DNA of 64,000 bases from NCBI GenBank assembly GCA_045587545.1, contig JAZNCN010000003.1:20387-84386 (forward strand). The letters are read 5' to 3'. How positions within the stretch are numbered: position 1 is the first letter of the stretch; each line of letters starts with the position of its first letter. The DNA is from Caccoplasma_A sp045587545. GTDB taxonomy: Bacteria; Bacteroidota; Bacteroidia; Bacteroidales; G3-4614. This document shows positions 25,309 to 34,464 of the stretch, one piece after another. The position numbers and the translations under genes were made by a program. A model generated the notes under the pieces. The model was not told the DNA's origin. It saw only the letters and a list, made by a program, of their open reading frames with translations, and did not search any database.

Positions 25309-26991
25309 TTATCGCGGCATCTGCTCTACCTCTCCTGAAAAGTTGCGTCGTTTTTTAGGGGCTTCGCTTGAACCTTTTTCAATACGACGGAATATGTCGT
25401 TTTTATCTGTCGGACGTATTGCCTGATACCATCTGAATGACGGAAGATAGAGGTCTTTGGGCTTTATCTTTGAGATAGGTGTCATTGTTCCATCAACTTG
25501 TGGCCACATTATAAGTTTCTCCATTTCGTTTGATAGCGTATCCATCTCCATCTTCAAAAATCCACTTGTTGCCGCATTTAATCCTGTAAAGGTTGAGTCT
25601 TCTTCTTGAGGATAGAATATTGTTTGTACATTGCCTGAAACATTTACCTGTTTCAGCTTTCCTCCCGAAAACTTGTTTAGCATATCTTTACCCGATATTT
25701 GATCAAAAAATGCTGTATCTTTTTGCTGTACCGCAAAAGCAAATGTGGGTATATGTACACGATCAATTGTTGAATCGTTAAGGTATATTCTTATGGTATC
25801 GCCATAAAGTTGATATGCTGTATTCCAAAGAATTGGTTCACGGAACATATATATTGCCGAATCGGTTGAATTGAATACCATTGAGTCGCATACGCCTTGT
25901 AAATCGGTACGATAAAAACGTGTGTTGAAATATGCCTTCATCAATCTTGTTGAATCGGGCAACATTATTGCTCTTAAAGTATCGGCATGCAAATAGAGGG
26001 TATCTTTTTGTGAACAATCCATCATTACAGCCGAATCGGTTACCATTGCACTATCGTTTTTCTGGTAATAGTAGGCGTAGTTACCAAGCATAACAAACTT
26101 TTGTACGGTATCTTCCATCTGTACATTTCCGTAAGCATTTCCAAAGCCTTTATCGCGATCGTAAAAGATTGTATCTCCGGTAAGACGATAGGTGTTATGC
26201 TCTACTATTGAACGGTTGTATAATGCCGAACGGTTATTGTTTGTATTATACCAACCTTTGCTTGATACTATTCGGCTTGAATCGGATATTATGATAGTTG
26301 GACTCTCTATTGCAGCGATATGGGTTTCGGTATTATACTTTAATGTATCAGACGATAGTTTCGCCTTTTCGTTGGTTAGTGTTACTTCGTAATAGAATAT
26401 TGCATCTTTTGTATCGGGGCAATACTCACCGTAAACCGACTCTAATGTGTTTTGCGAATCTACTATTTGTCCGCCTGTAAAATAATAACCCACATTAGGT
26501 GAAAGCTCGTAATTGAGACTATCGGTTATTAGAGTTACATCTCGGTTTTGTAATATCACGTTGCTTCGGAGTTTGGCTATCTCCTCATTTCCGTCAAAAT
26601 ACATTAAATCGCTGAAAACAAAGAGTGTGTCTCCTTGCTCCATTCGTACATTACCAAAGGCGTCCATTGAGTTGGATTGCTCATAAAAATAGGCACTGTC
26701 GCAAAACATCAACATTCCTCCTCTATGAAAACGCACATTCCCTTTTAGTATTTGATAATCGGGATTTATTCGTTGGTCAAATATTAACGAATCGGCATAA
26801 TCAAGAACAACTTTCTTGGTATCTGCCGCCGCTGCTTCTATATCGGTTTTTGTTGTTGATATGGGAGGCTGCACAGGTATCGGTGTCTGTTTTGCCTTGC
26901 CCCATACTGATATGAGAAATAACGACACAAGCATAATTAATATCTTATGCCTGCCCATAATATCTTTTATGTTTTTATTTTTATTGCTCAT
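25309..26991 (-). CDS. OstA/LptA-like envelope protein
   Basis: 560 residues with an N-terminal hydrophobic segment after a short basic start (KILIMLVSLFLISVW), a signal peptide or anchor. Residues ~65-480 are built of repeating short beta strands (DSLIFDQRINPDYQILKGNV, MDAFGNVRMEQGDTLFVFSD), the OstA/LptA beta-jellyroll pattern used to carry lipopolysaccharide across the periplasm. It is much longer than LptA (~180), resembling Bacteroidetes OstA-like proteins with an extended jellyroll. The C-terminus is polar and basic (PKKRRNFSGEVEQMPR). It lies between a SurA-like PPIase (6 bp) and mutL, so an outer-membrane biogenesis role fits. Confidence 0.85.
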   Translation of the reverse strand: MSNKNKNIKDIMGRHKILIMLVSLFLISVWGKAKQTPIPVQPPISTTKTDIEAAAADTKKVVLDYADSLIFDQRINPDYQILKGNVRFHRGGMLMFCDSAYFYEQSNSMDAFGNVRMEQGDTLFVFSDLMYFDGNEEIAKLRSNVILQNRDVTLITDSLNYELSPNVGYYFTGGQIVDSQNTLESVYGEYCPDTKDAIFYYEVTLTNEKAKLSSDTLKYNTETHIAAIESPTIIISDSSRIVSSKGWYNTNNNRSALYNRSIVEHNTYRLTGDTIFYDRDKGFGNAYGNVQMEDTVQKFVMLGNYAYYYQKNDSAMVTDSAVMMDCSQKDTLYLHADTLRAIMLPDSTRLMKAYFNTRFYRTDLQGVCDSMVFNSTDSAIYMFREPILWNTAYQLYGDTIRIYLNDSTIDRVHIPTFAFAVQQKDTAFFDQISGKDMLNKFSGGKLKQVNVSGNVQTIFYPQEEDSTFTGLNAATSGFLKMEMDTLSNEMEKLIMWPQVDGTMTPISKIKPKDLYLPSFRWYQAIRPTDKNDIFRRIEKGSSEAPKKRRNFSGEVEQMPR

Positions 26992-26997
26992 TAATTT

Positions 26998-28359
26998 CTA
27001 TTCTGTTAGCAACCAACCATCATACTTAAATTCGCAATTTTGCCAACCCTCTTTTATTTTTACGTATGTTGTCTTTTGCTTCTCTTTTATCCAATTTTCA
27101 ATAAATTCTCCTTTTTTCTGATTTTCAGCCATCGCTTTTATCTGCTGATAATCTTCCGAGATATTTGCTTTATGACCATCGATACGAGATTTCAATTTTA
27201 CTATTACTGCTACCTCGCGACCCATTTTGGGATCAATCATTATAAATGGATCTGATATTTCATCAATCTTCATTGTTGATATTGCACGTGCTATCTCCTG
27301 CGGTAACTCCGACATTTCAAATCGCGAGTTGCCAGAATTGGGATTTACCATCAATCCCTTACTGTTTTTTGTGTCTTTGTCTTGCGATAGAGCTATTACT
27401 GCCTCTTCAAATGTAAATACTGAATTTGCTATATCGGTTTTTATTGAATCGAGTTTTGCAAGAGAATTGCTCTTCTCGGTTTGAGAAACTTTGGGCTTTA
27501 ATAGTATATGGCGAACATTAACCATATCGCCCTTTTTCTCAATTAGTTGCAATATATGATATCCAAACTCTGACTCTACAATGTTTGACACCTTTTTAGG
27601 ATCAGTTAATGCAAAGGCTGCTTTTGCAAAGGGTTCAACCCATTGTGCTCGTCCTGCAAATCCTGTTTCTCCTCCCATTCGGGCAGAACCCGGGTCTTCT
27701 GAATATAAAATTGCTAATGTTGAAAATTCTGACTCGCCTTTTTCTACTCTTTCGGTGTATTCCCGTAAACGTGCTTTTATGTTATCAACTTGCTCTTGTG
27801 GTATTACAGGATTCAATTTTAATATTTGAACTTCGACCTTCATTGGTACAAACGGAATACTATCCTTTGGCATATTGTCATAATAACGACGTACTTCTGA
27901 TGGTGTTACTTTTATATTCTGAACCAAAGTGCGTTGCATCTCTTGCACTACTCCTTGGTCACGAACCATCTCCGATAATGCCTCTTTAAGTTCGGGCATA
28001 GGTTTTCCAAAGTACTCCTCAACTTTCTCTTTTGAGCCAATGTTCATTACAAAATAGTTTATGCGCCTATCTACTTCTTGCGCAACCTGACCTTCGTCTG
28101 CCGATATACTATCTAAATCTGCTTGATGCAAAAACAACTTTTGTACAGCCATCTGTTCGGGAATGAAACAATAGGGATCGCCTTCAATTTTCTGGCGTTC
28201 GTACTGCATATTACGATACTGCTCCTCTACTTGCGATTTTAATATTACTTCATCTCCTACTACCCATACAACTTCATCTATTACAGTACCTTGTGCATTT
28301 GCCAATACTGGTAATATAATAGCTGAAAGTATTAATGTATATATTTTTTTTATACTCAT
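26998..28359 (-). CDS. SurA-like periplasmic peptidyl-prolyl isomerase/chaperone
   Basis: 453 residues with a signal peptide (LILSAIILPVLANAQ). The N-terminal chaperone-like region (~25-170, VIDEVVWVVGDEVILKSQVEEQ) resembles SurA. Two parvulin-type domains follow: ~175-275 (EDPGSARMGGETGFAGR, FGYHILQLIEKKGD) and ~280-400 (NVRHILLKPK). Such proteins escort unfolded beta-barrel proteins to the outer-membrane assembly machine. It starts 1 bp after the stop of a second parvulin gene, so the pair is translationally linked. The gene sits in the same run as the OstA-like gene. Confidence 0.9.
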   Translation of the reverse strand: MSIKKIYTLILSAIILPVLANAQGTVIDEVVWVVGDEVILKSQVEEQYRNMQYERQKIEGDPYCFIPEQMAVQKLFLHQADLDSISADEGQVAQEVDRRINYFVMNIGSKEKVEEYFGKPMPELKEALSEMVRDQGVVQEMQRTLVQNIKVTPSEVRRYYDNMPKDSIPFVPMKVEVQILKLNPVIPQEQVDNIKARLREYTERVEKGESEFSTLAILYSEDPGSARMGGETGFAGRAQWVEPFAKAAFALTDPKKVSNIVESEFGYHILQLIEKKGDMVNVRHILLKPKVSQTEKSNSLAKLDSIKTDIANSVFTFEEAVIALSQDKDTKNSKGLMVNPNSGNSRFEMSELPQEIARAISTMKIDEISDPFIMIDPKMGREVAVIVKLKSRIDGHKANISEDYQQIKAMAENQKKGEFIENWIKEKQKTTYVKIKEGWQNCEFKYDGWLLTE

Positions 28360-28360
28360 T

Positions 28361-30301
28361 TTATTTCTCCTTTATAGTTGATACTACATCGTAATCTATA
28401 ACTACTTCATATTTTTTATTTAGATACTCAACCCAATCTTTCTCTAATTTTGTTTGATAATCGGCTGTTACTTGTCCTTTTACGTCAAGATATGATTCGG
28501 GGCGTTTTTTCAATATCTTTCCTTTTGCAAATGATACAGGGAATGTCTCATCTACTACCTGTTTGCCTGTTTTAAATACACTGTAATCTACTACAGCATT
28601 ATCTCCTATCTCAAACAGTCCTCGTTTTGCTTTTAATACTCTCTCTGAACCAACATTCATCTCTTTATTCAAGGTTGTTGCAGAGGTCTCATAATCTAAT
28701 TTTTGCAAGCGTTTTTCTGCCTCTATGGCTATGCTGTCGTTTTTACATTGCACTACCACTCCTTTAAAATGAGGCTGGCTCCATGAGTATTTTTTCTTGT
28801 TTTTATTAAAGAATTTTTTTAAGCCTTTTGTGTCTTGTGAAGCCTTATCCCATACTTCTCTGTTACTTATCTCAAAAAGTAAGATACCATCGCGATATTC
28901 ATTGTAAAGGTTTCTGAAATCGGGGTATTTATCGGCTAATTTACTGCTCTCATACTCTATTACCGTTTTATCAATATAATTATCGACTTTTGATGTTAGT
29001 GAATTTTCTGTCTCTGATTTTCCGGTAAGATGTTTTGAGTAATATTCGGCAAAATCGGCTACGCTATATGCTACTCCGTCAAGGGTAAATAGTGTTGCTT
29101 TGTCTGTTGATATTATATTTGCAAAGAGAGAATCGGTTGTTGAACTTTTAAGAGTCTCTTTTAATTGAGACATTTTATCTCCGTCAAAATTATAATTATA
29201 CTCTACTTTTAATTTTGCTATTAAACTTTTTCGTCCACTACCTGCTCGTTCATCACGCGAGATACGACGCATAATCTCTTTATGCATCTCTTCGTACGAT
29301 TGCAATCCTCTTTTATCAACCACTTTTGCTATATGCCAACCGAAAGGTGTTTTAAAGGGTTCAGATATCTCCCCTTTTCCTAATGCAAATATTACATCTT
29401 CAAACTCTTTTATTGTTCGTCCGGTTGATACCCAACGCATTTTTCCTCCTGTATCTCGAGTACTCGGATCTTCGGTATATTGCTCTACAATCTCTTCAAA
29501 TGTTGCTCCTTCTTGTAATTTTTGATATGCTTCGCGTATTTTTTCCTCTTTGGCTTTTAGTTCGCTCTCTGTTGCTCCTTTTGGTATCATTACCATTATG
29601 TGCGCAGGTAAAATTTCACCCGGATCAGCGCGACGCGACATTACTTTTATTATGTGATATCCAAAACGCGATAAGACAGGCTCTGTTATATTGCCCACCT
29701 CTGTTGTATATGCTGCCTGCTCAAATGGATATACTGTCATAAAACCTTTTATGTAGCCTAAATATCCATCGTTACGACTTACCGAAGGATCTTCTGAACA
29801 CTCTCTTGCAAGTTTGGTAAAATCCTCGCCTGCATCAAGACGTTTTTTAACTGCTATTGCCTTTTCGTAAGCTTTTTCTTTTGTTTTTGATGGGTTATTT
29901 TCTTCTATCACAAATAGAATGTGCGCTACCTCAACGTTCTCTTGCAATCGTGCATATGCCTCTTTTGCTAACGATTCATCTACTTCTGTGTCAATAAGAT
30001 ATGGTTGCGCCAATTGTTTGCGATAGCCTTGTAGTTCAGACAAGAATGCTGAAGTTGTATCTATTCCGTTTGCTTCAGCTTCCATAACTTTAAGTTTGTA
30101 CTCTTTAAACATTTGAAGATACTCTTCAAGTGTTTTATGCTCAATTTGTTGTTGCGAATTTTTATTATAGATATATTCAAATTCAGATTTTTTTATCCCT
30201 TTTCCGTTTATAGTCATTATATCAGGATCAGAGTTTTGTGCCGATAGTGTTACTACTCCAAAAGCAAGAGCAAACAAAATAGTGCTAAGTTTAGTTTTCA
30301 T
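28361..30301 (-). CDS. Parvulin-type peptidyl-prolyl isomerase (PpiC/SurA family)
   Basis: 646 residues with a signal peptide (STILFALAFGVVTLSAQ). The N-terminal helical region carries the motif KSEFEYIYNKN often seen in Bacteroidetes PPIases. Two parvulin domains follow: ~120-225 (VAHILFVIEE, FGYHIIKVMSRR) and ~230-335 (PAHIMVMIPKG, FGWHIAKVVDKRG). A long C-terminal region (~340-646) of unknown fold probably completes the SurA-like chaperone module. It is periplasmic and likely assists outer-membrane protein folding. It is first of the PPIase-PPIase-OstA-mutL run, with a -7 box at 30352-30359. Confidence 0.9.
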   Translation of the reverse strand: MKTKLSTILFALAFGVVTLSAQNSDPDIMTINGKGIKKSEFEYIYNKNSQQQIEHKTLEEYLQMFKEYKLKVMEAEANGIDTTSAFLSELQGYRKQLAQPYLIDTEVDESLAKEAYARLQENVEVAHILFVIEENNPSKTKEKAYEKAIAVKKRLDAGEDFTKLARECSEDPSVSRNDGYLGYIKGFMTVYPFEQAAYTTEVGNITEPVLSRFGYHIIKVMSRRADPGEILPAHIMVMIPKGATESELKAKEEKIREAYQKLQEGATFEEIVEQYTEDPSTRDTGGKMRWVSTGRTIKEFEDVIFALGKGEISEPFKTPFGWHIAKVVDKRGLQSYEEMHKEIMRRISRDERAGSGRKSLIAKLKVEYNYNFDGDKMSQLKETLKSSTTDSLFANIISTDKATLFTLDGVAYSVADFAEYYSKHLTGKSETENSLTSKVDNYIDKTVIEYESSKLADKYPDFRNLYNEYRDGILLFEISNREVWDKASQDTKGLKKFFNKNKKKYSWSQPHFKGVVVQCKNDSIAIEAEKRLQKLDYETSATTLNKEMNVGSERVLKAKRGLFEIGDNAVVDYSVFKTGKQVVDETFPVSFAKGKILKKRPESYLDVKGQVTADYQTKLEKDWVEYLNKKYEVVIDYDVVSTIKEK

Positions 30302-30351
30302 ATTGTTTCTTTATTTTTACTCTTTATTTTACATGGTTTCCTCCAAAGTTT

Positions 30352-30359
30352 CAAAGTTA
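30352..30359 (-). promoter_or_regulatory. -7 box of the PPIase-OstA-mutL run
   Basis: Reads TAACTTTG on the minus strand (TAnnTTTG), about 50 bp before the first PPIase start. A TTTG at 30386-30389 (minus strand) is 26 bases away, longer than usual. Confidence 0.45.
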
Positions 30360-30439
30360 TAAAATTTGTTCTACATAGACTAACTCAAAGAGTTTAATTT
30401 TATTAAAATATTATTGTTTTAATCATTTTTCTAATAGAT

Positions 30440-30474
30440 AAAAAAAGAGGATATGACTTTTTGCCATATCCTCT
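30440..30474 (-). terminator. guaB terminator
   Basis: Stem AGAGGATATG (30446-30455) with 30465-30474; on the minus strand it is followed by seven T. Confidence 0.8.
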
Positions 30475-30493
30475 GATACTAATATCTTTATTT

Positions 30494-31972
30494 TTATTGA
30501 TTTCCTCTACTATAGTTGGGAGACTCACTTGTGATTGTTACATCGTGTGGGTGACTTTCTGCAACTCCGGCATTGGTTATGCGGGTAAATTTTGCTTCGT
30601 GAAGTTTATCAATGTTCTCAGCTCCACAATATCCCATTCCTGAACGCAAACCACCTATCATTTGATATACTACCTCATATAATGAGCCTTTGTATGGTAC
30701 TCGTGCTGCAATTCCTTCCGGAACAAGTTTTTTGGTATCAATTTCGCCTGCTTGGAAGTAGCGGTCTTTTGAACCCTTCTCCATTGCCTCTAACGAACCC
30801 ATTCCGCGATATGCTTTAAATTTACGTCCGTTATATATGATTGTTTCACCGGGAGACTCTTCTACTCCTGCCAACAATCCTCCCAACATTACTGAGTAGG
30901 CTCCTGCTGCAAGGGCTTTAACTATATCGCCTGAATAACGAATTCCTCCGTCAGCGATTAGAGGTACATCTGTTCCTTTTAATGCTTTTGCAACATCATA
31001 TACTGCTGACAATTGAGGAACACCGATACCTGCAATAACGCGAGTTGTACAAATTGAACCCGGTCCAATTCCTACTTTTACACAATCGGCTCCTGCATCT
31101 GCCAAATAACGAGCTGCCTCGCCTGTTGCTATATTTCCTACTATAACGTCAATTCCTGAGAAACTATTTTTTACTTTTGTAAGTAGTTCTACTACTCCTT
31201 TAGTGTGTCCGTGTGCTGTATCAATTACAAGAGCATCTACTCCTGCATTTACCAACTCTGTTGCACGCTCCATTGCATCGCCTGTTACTCCTATGCCGGC
31301 AGCAACACGCAAACGTCCCAATTTATCTTTACATGCAAATGGTTTGTCTTTTGCTTTGGTAATGTCTTTATAGGTTACCAAACCTACTAATTTACCGTTT
31401 TTATCAATTACGGGAAGTTTCTCAATTTTATGTAATTGCAATATATCGGCTGCCTCGTGAAGATCAGTTGATTGAGATGTTGTTACTAAATTTTCAGAGG
31501 TCATTACCTCGTCAATCAAACGTGCTGAGTTACGTTCAAAACGAAGGTCACGATTTGTTACAATTCCGACCAAATTACGTTCGTCATCAACCACCGGTAT
31601 TCCTCCAATATGATACTCAGCCATAAGGGCTAATGCATCGGCTACGGTTGAACCCCTTTTGATAGTTACCGGATCATATATCATTCCATTCTCGGCACGT
31701 TTTACTGCATGCACTTGCTTTGCTTGTGCCTCAATTGACATATTTTTATGTATTACACCGATACCTCCTTCGCGAGCTATGGCTATGGCTAAACTTGCCT
31801 CAGTAACTGTATCCATAGCTGCTGATACTAAGGGAATATTTAACTCAATATTACGCGAAAATTTTGTTTTTAAACTTACATCTCTTGGGAGTACCTGTGA
31901 ATAAGCAGGAATTAGAAGGACATCGTCAAATGTTAGACCGTCCATTACGACTTTTTCTGCAATAAATGACAT
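30494..31972 (-). CDS. guaB: IMP dehydrogenase
   Basis: 492-residue NAD-dependent enzyme converting IMP to XMP, the committed step of GMP synthesis. The TIM barrel is interrupted by two CBS domains (~95-215, PVTIKRGSTVADALALMAEY and MTSENLVTTSQSTDL). The catalytic loop is GIGPGSICTTRVIAGIG (Cys near 305), and the flap/active-site segment is YRGMGSLEAMEKGSKDRY. Length is standard. It is monocistronic: a -7 box upstream and a strong terminator downstream. It works with Hpt in purine salvage and is a known target of mycophenolate-type inhibitors in other species. Confidence 0.97.
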   Translation of the reverse strand: MSFIAEKVVMDGLTFDDVLLIPAYSQVLPRDVSLKTKFSRNIELNIPLVSAAMDTVTEASLAIAIAREGGIGVIHKNMSIEAQAKQVHAVKRAENGMIYDPVTIKRGSTVADALALMAEYHIGGIPVVDDERNLVGIVTNRDLRFERNSARLIDEVMTSENLVTTSQSTDLHEAADILQLHKIEKLPVIDKNGKLVGLVTYKDITKAKDKPFACKDKLGRLRVAAGIGVTGDAMERATELVNAGVDALVIDTAHGHTKGVVELLTKVKNSFSGIDVIVGNIATGEAARYLADAGADCVKVGIGPGSICTTRVIAGIGVPQLSAVYDVAKALKGTDVPLIADGGIRYSGDIVKALAAGAYSVMLGGLLAGVEESPGETIIYNGRKFKAYRGMGSLEAMEKGSKDRYFQAGEIDTKKLVPEGIAARVPYKGSLYEVVYQMIGGLRSGMGYCGAENIDKLHEAKFTRITNAGVAESHPHDVTITSESPNYSRGNQ

Positions 31973-32001
31973 AATGAGTATGTTTAAAATTTTATTGCAT
32001 G

Positions 32002-32009
32002 CAAAGTTA
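32002..32009 (-). promoter_or_regulatory. guaB -7 box
   Basis: Reads TAACTTTG on the minus strand, about 30 bp before the guaB start. Confidence 0.45.
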
Positions 32010-32055
32010 AGAATAATGCCTTATTTTAGAAAATTTTTCGGCATTTTTTTGCACA

Positions 32056-32085
32056 AAAAAAACAGGCGGTATAAAAATTCCGCCT
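32056..32085 (-). terminator. recQ terminator
   Basis: AGGCGG (32064-32069) pairs with CCGCCT (32080-32085). On the minus strand it is followed by GTTTTTTTTG. Confidence 0.7.
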
Positions 32086-32149
32086 ATTTTAATGTTTTTT
32101 TTGTATTTATTATTCTCTTAAAGTTGATTTACTCATCATTTTTTCATTA

Positions 32150-34330
32150 TTAGTTACCCATCTCTGACAAGAATTTTATACGTACTAATCGGATATCATC
32201 TTCGTCATAGTCGTTACCCAATTCTTTTATTGCCTCTTCTATGTCATCTGTTTCTGTCTCTTTAAAATAACTGAATATATCTTCCACTTCATCTTCATCT
32301 AACATAACTCTGATAAAGTAATCCAAATTTATTTTAGTTCCCGACATTACAATTGTTTCCAACTCGGTTAGCAACTCAGAATAATCAAGATTTTTTTCTG
32401 ATGCTATATCATCAAGCCTTACCTGACGATCTATGGCTTGTATTATTGAGATTTTGAATTTTGATTTATTAGCCACTGTTCGCACTCGCATATCCTCGGG
32501 ACGTTCAATCTCGTTCTCTTCGCAGTGCCTCTTTATAACGTCAATAAACTCTTGTCCGTATCGTTGTGCCTTTCCTGCTCCTACTCGTGGAATGTTTTGT
32601 AACTCTTCCATTGTTATAGGATAGGTTGTTGCCATTGCTTCTATTGATACGTCTTGGAAGATAACGTATGGTGGGAGTTTTAGCTCCTTTGAGATTTTTT
32701 TACGTAAGTCTTTTAATATAGAATACAACATTGGATCAACGGCACAAGCTCCTCCTCCTTTTATTTGTATCTCCTCCTCGGTCTCTTCAAAATCGTTATC
32801 TTGTACTATTTTGAATGATACCGGTTTCTTTAAAAACTTCTTACCTTCATCTGTTACTTTTAATAATCCGTATGACTCAATATTCTTATCAATGTATCCG
32901 GCTATAAGTGCTTGACGAATTACAGCATTCAATGTTTTTTCATCTTCATCTTCGGCTGATGCGAATATCTCTAACTCGTTATGTTTGTATGATAGTATCT
33001 CTGATGACTTTTTACCTTTTACAACATCTATAACATAATCGGCTTTGAATTTCTCTTTCAAGGCTATTATTGCCTCTATTATTACTGATAACAACTCTTT
33101 TGCCTCTACCTGTTTTTTGGGGTGCAGACAGTTATCGCATGAGTGGCAATTTTCTTCGGTATATTCTTCACCAAAGTAATGAAGCAGTAATTTTCTACGA
33201 CATACCGACGACTCGGCATAGGCTGCTGTCTCTAATAATAGTTGTTTACTTATCTCCTGCTCTGATATTAGTTTGCCTTGTGTAAATTTTTCAAGCTTTT
33301 GTAAATCTTTGTGTGTATAAAAGGTTATACACTCTCCTTCTCCTCCATCTCGCCCGGCTCTTCCGGTCTCTTGATAGTAGCCTTCAAGACTCTTTGGTAT
33401 ATCGTAGTGTATTACATAACGGACATCGGGTTTGTCAATTCCCATACCAAATGCTATGGTTGCAACAATAACCTCAATATCTTCAAGCAAAAAGGCATCT
33501 TGTGTTTGTGTGCGTGTTGCCGAATCCATGCCTGCATGGTATGGTAATGCACTTATGTCGTTTGCCTGCAAATGTGCAGCCAACTCCTCAACTTTTTTAC
33601 GACTCAAACAATATATAATTCCTGATTTGCCGGGGCGCGCCTTTATATATTTTATAATTTCACGGTCAACATCTTTTGTCTTTTGTCTTACTTCGTAATA
33701 CAAATTTGAACGATTAAATGAAGACTTAAATTGAACGGCATCAAGAATCTTCAAGTTTTTTTGTATGTCGTGTTGTACTTTAGGTGTAGCTGTAGCAGTG
33801 AGTGCTATTATCGGAGCCTCTCCTATTTCGTTTATTATTGGGCGTATATTACGATACTCAGGACGAAAATCGTGCCCCCACTCTGAAATACAATGCGCCT
33901 CGTCAATAGCATAGAACGATATTTTTACCTGCTTCAAAAACTCAACATTCTCCTCTTTTGTCAAAGACTCAGGTGCTACATATAGTAATTTTGTTTTTCC
34001 TGATAAAATATCAGATTTTACTTGGTCTATTGCAACTTTTGTCAGCGAAGAGTTTATGAAGTGTGCCACTCCGTCCTCTTCACTGAAGTTTCGCATTGCA
34101 TCTACCTGGTTTTTCATCAGCGCAATTAATGGCGATATTACTATCGCTGTTCCGTCAAGCATCAACGATGGCAATTGATAGCACAACGATTTACCTCCGC
34201 CTGTGGGCATAAGCACAAACGAATCTTTTCCCTCAAGGAGATTCATGATTATTGGTTCTTGATTTCCTTTGAAAGTATCAAAACCGAAGTTCTCCTTTAA
34301 CGCCTTTGTTACTTGCGCTTTTGTAAACAT
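32150..34330 (-). CDS. recQ: ATP-dependent DNA helicase RecQ
   Basis: 726 residues, SF2 3'-5' helicase acting in recombination and fork repair. Motif I LMPTGGGKSLCYQLP (~40), DEAH box AIDEAHCISEWGHDFRPEYR (~140), motif VI QETGRAGRDGG. The RecQ zinc site follows (CRRKLLLHYFGE...CHSCDNC), then a winged-helix RQC region and an HRDC domain (~540-610, DVSIEAMATTYPITMEELQNIPRVGAGKA). A C-terminal acidic extension of ~115 residues (to EDDIRLVRIKFL) makes it longer than E. coli RecQ (609), as usual in Bacteroidetes. It lies downstream of clpX but is separated by a terminator. Confidence 0.96.
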   Translation of the reverse strand: MFTKAQVTKALKENFGFDTFKGNQEPIIMNLLEGKDSFVLMPTGGGKSLCYQLPSLMLDGTAIVISPLIALMKNQVDAMRNFSEEDGVAHFINSSLTKVAIDQVKSDILSGKTKLLYVAPESLTKEENVEFLKQVKISFYAIDEAHCISEWGHDFRPEYRNIRPIINEIGEAPIIALTATATPKVQHDIQKNLKILDAVQFKSSFNRSNLYYEVRQKTKDVDREIIKYIKARPGKSGIIYCLSRKKVEELAAHLQANDISALPYHAGMDSATRTQTQDAFLLEDIEVIVATIAFGMGIDKPDVRYVIHYDIPKSLEGYYQETGRAGRDGGEGECITFYTHKDLQKLEKFTQGKLISEQEISKQLLLETAAYAESSVCRRKLLLHYFGEEYTEENCHSCDNCLHPKKQVEAKELLSVIIEAIIALKEKFKADYVIDVVKGKKSSEILSYKHNELEIFASAEDEDEKTLNAVIRQALIAGYIDKNIESYGLLKVTDEGKKFLKKPVSFKIVQDNDFEETEEEIQIKGGGACAVDPMLYSILKDLRKKISKELKLPPYVIFQDVSIEAMATTYPITMEELQNIPRVGAGKAQRYGQEFIDVIKRHCEENEIERPEDMRVRTVANKSKFKISIIQAIDRQVRLDDIASEKNLDYSELLTELETIVMSGTKINLDYFIRVMLDEDEVEDIFSYFKETETDDIEEAIKELGNDYDEDDIRLVRIKFLSEMGN

Positions 34331-34362
34331 AAAGCAATGCTTTTTTTTTGATTGTTCCTATT

Positions 34363-34419
34363 AAAAAAAATTTGTTTAGCGAGGAGTTTACTATTTTTTT
34401 ATCCCACTCGCTAAACAAA
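34363..34419 (-). terminator. clpX terminator
   Basis: A perfect 13-bp inverted repeat, TTTGTTTAGCGAG (34371-34383) with 34407-34419, followed on the minus strand by eight T. Confidence 0.75.
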
Positions 34420-34464
34420 ATTATAATTTCATTTTTAAAAAAAACAACTTTTTTGCAAAAAAAA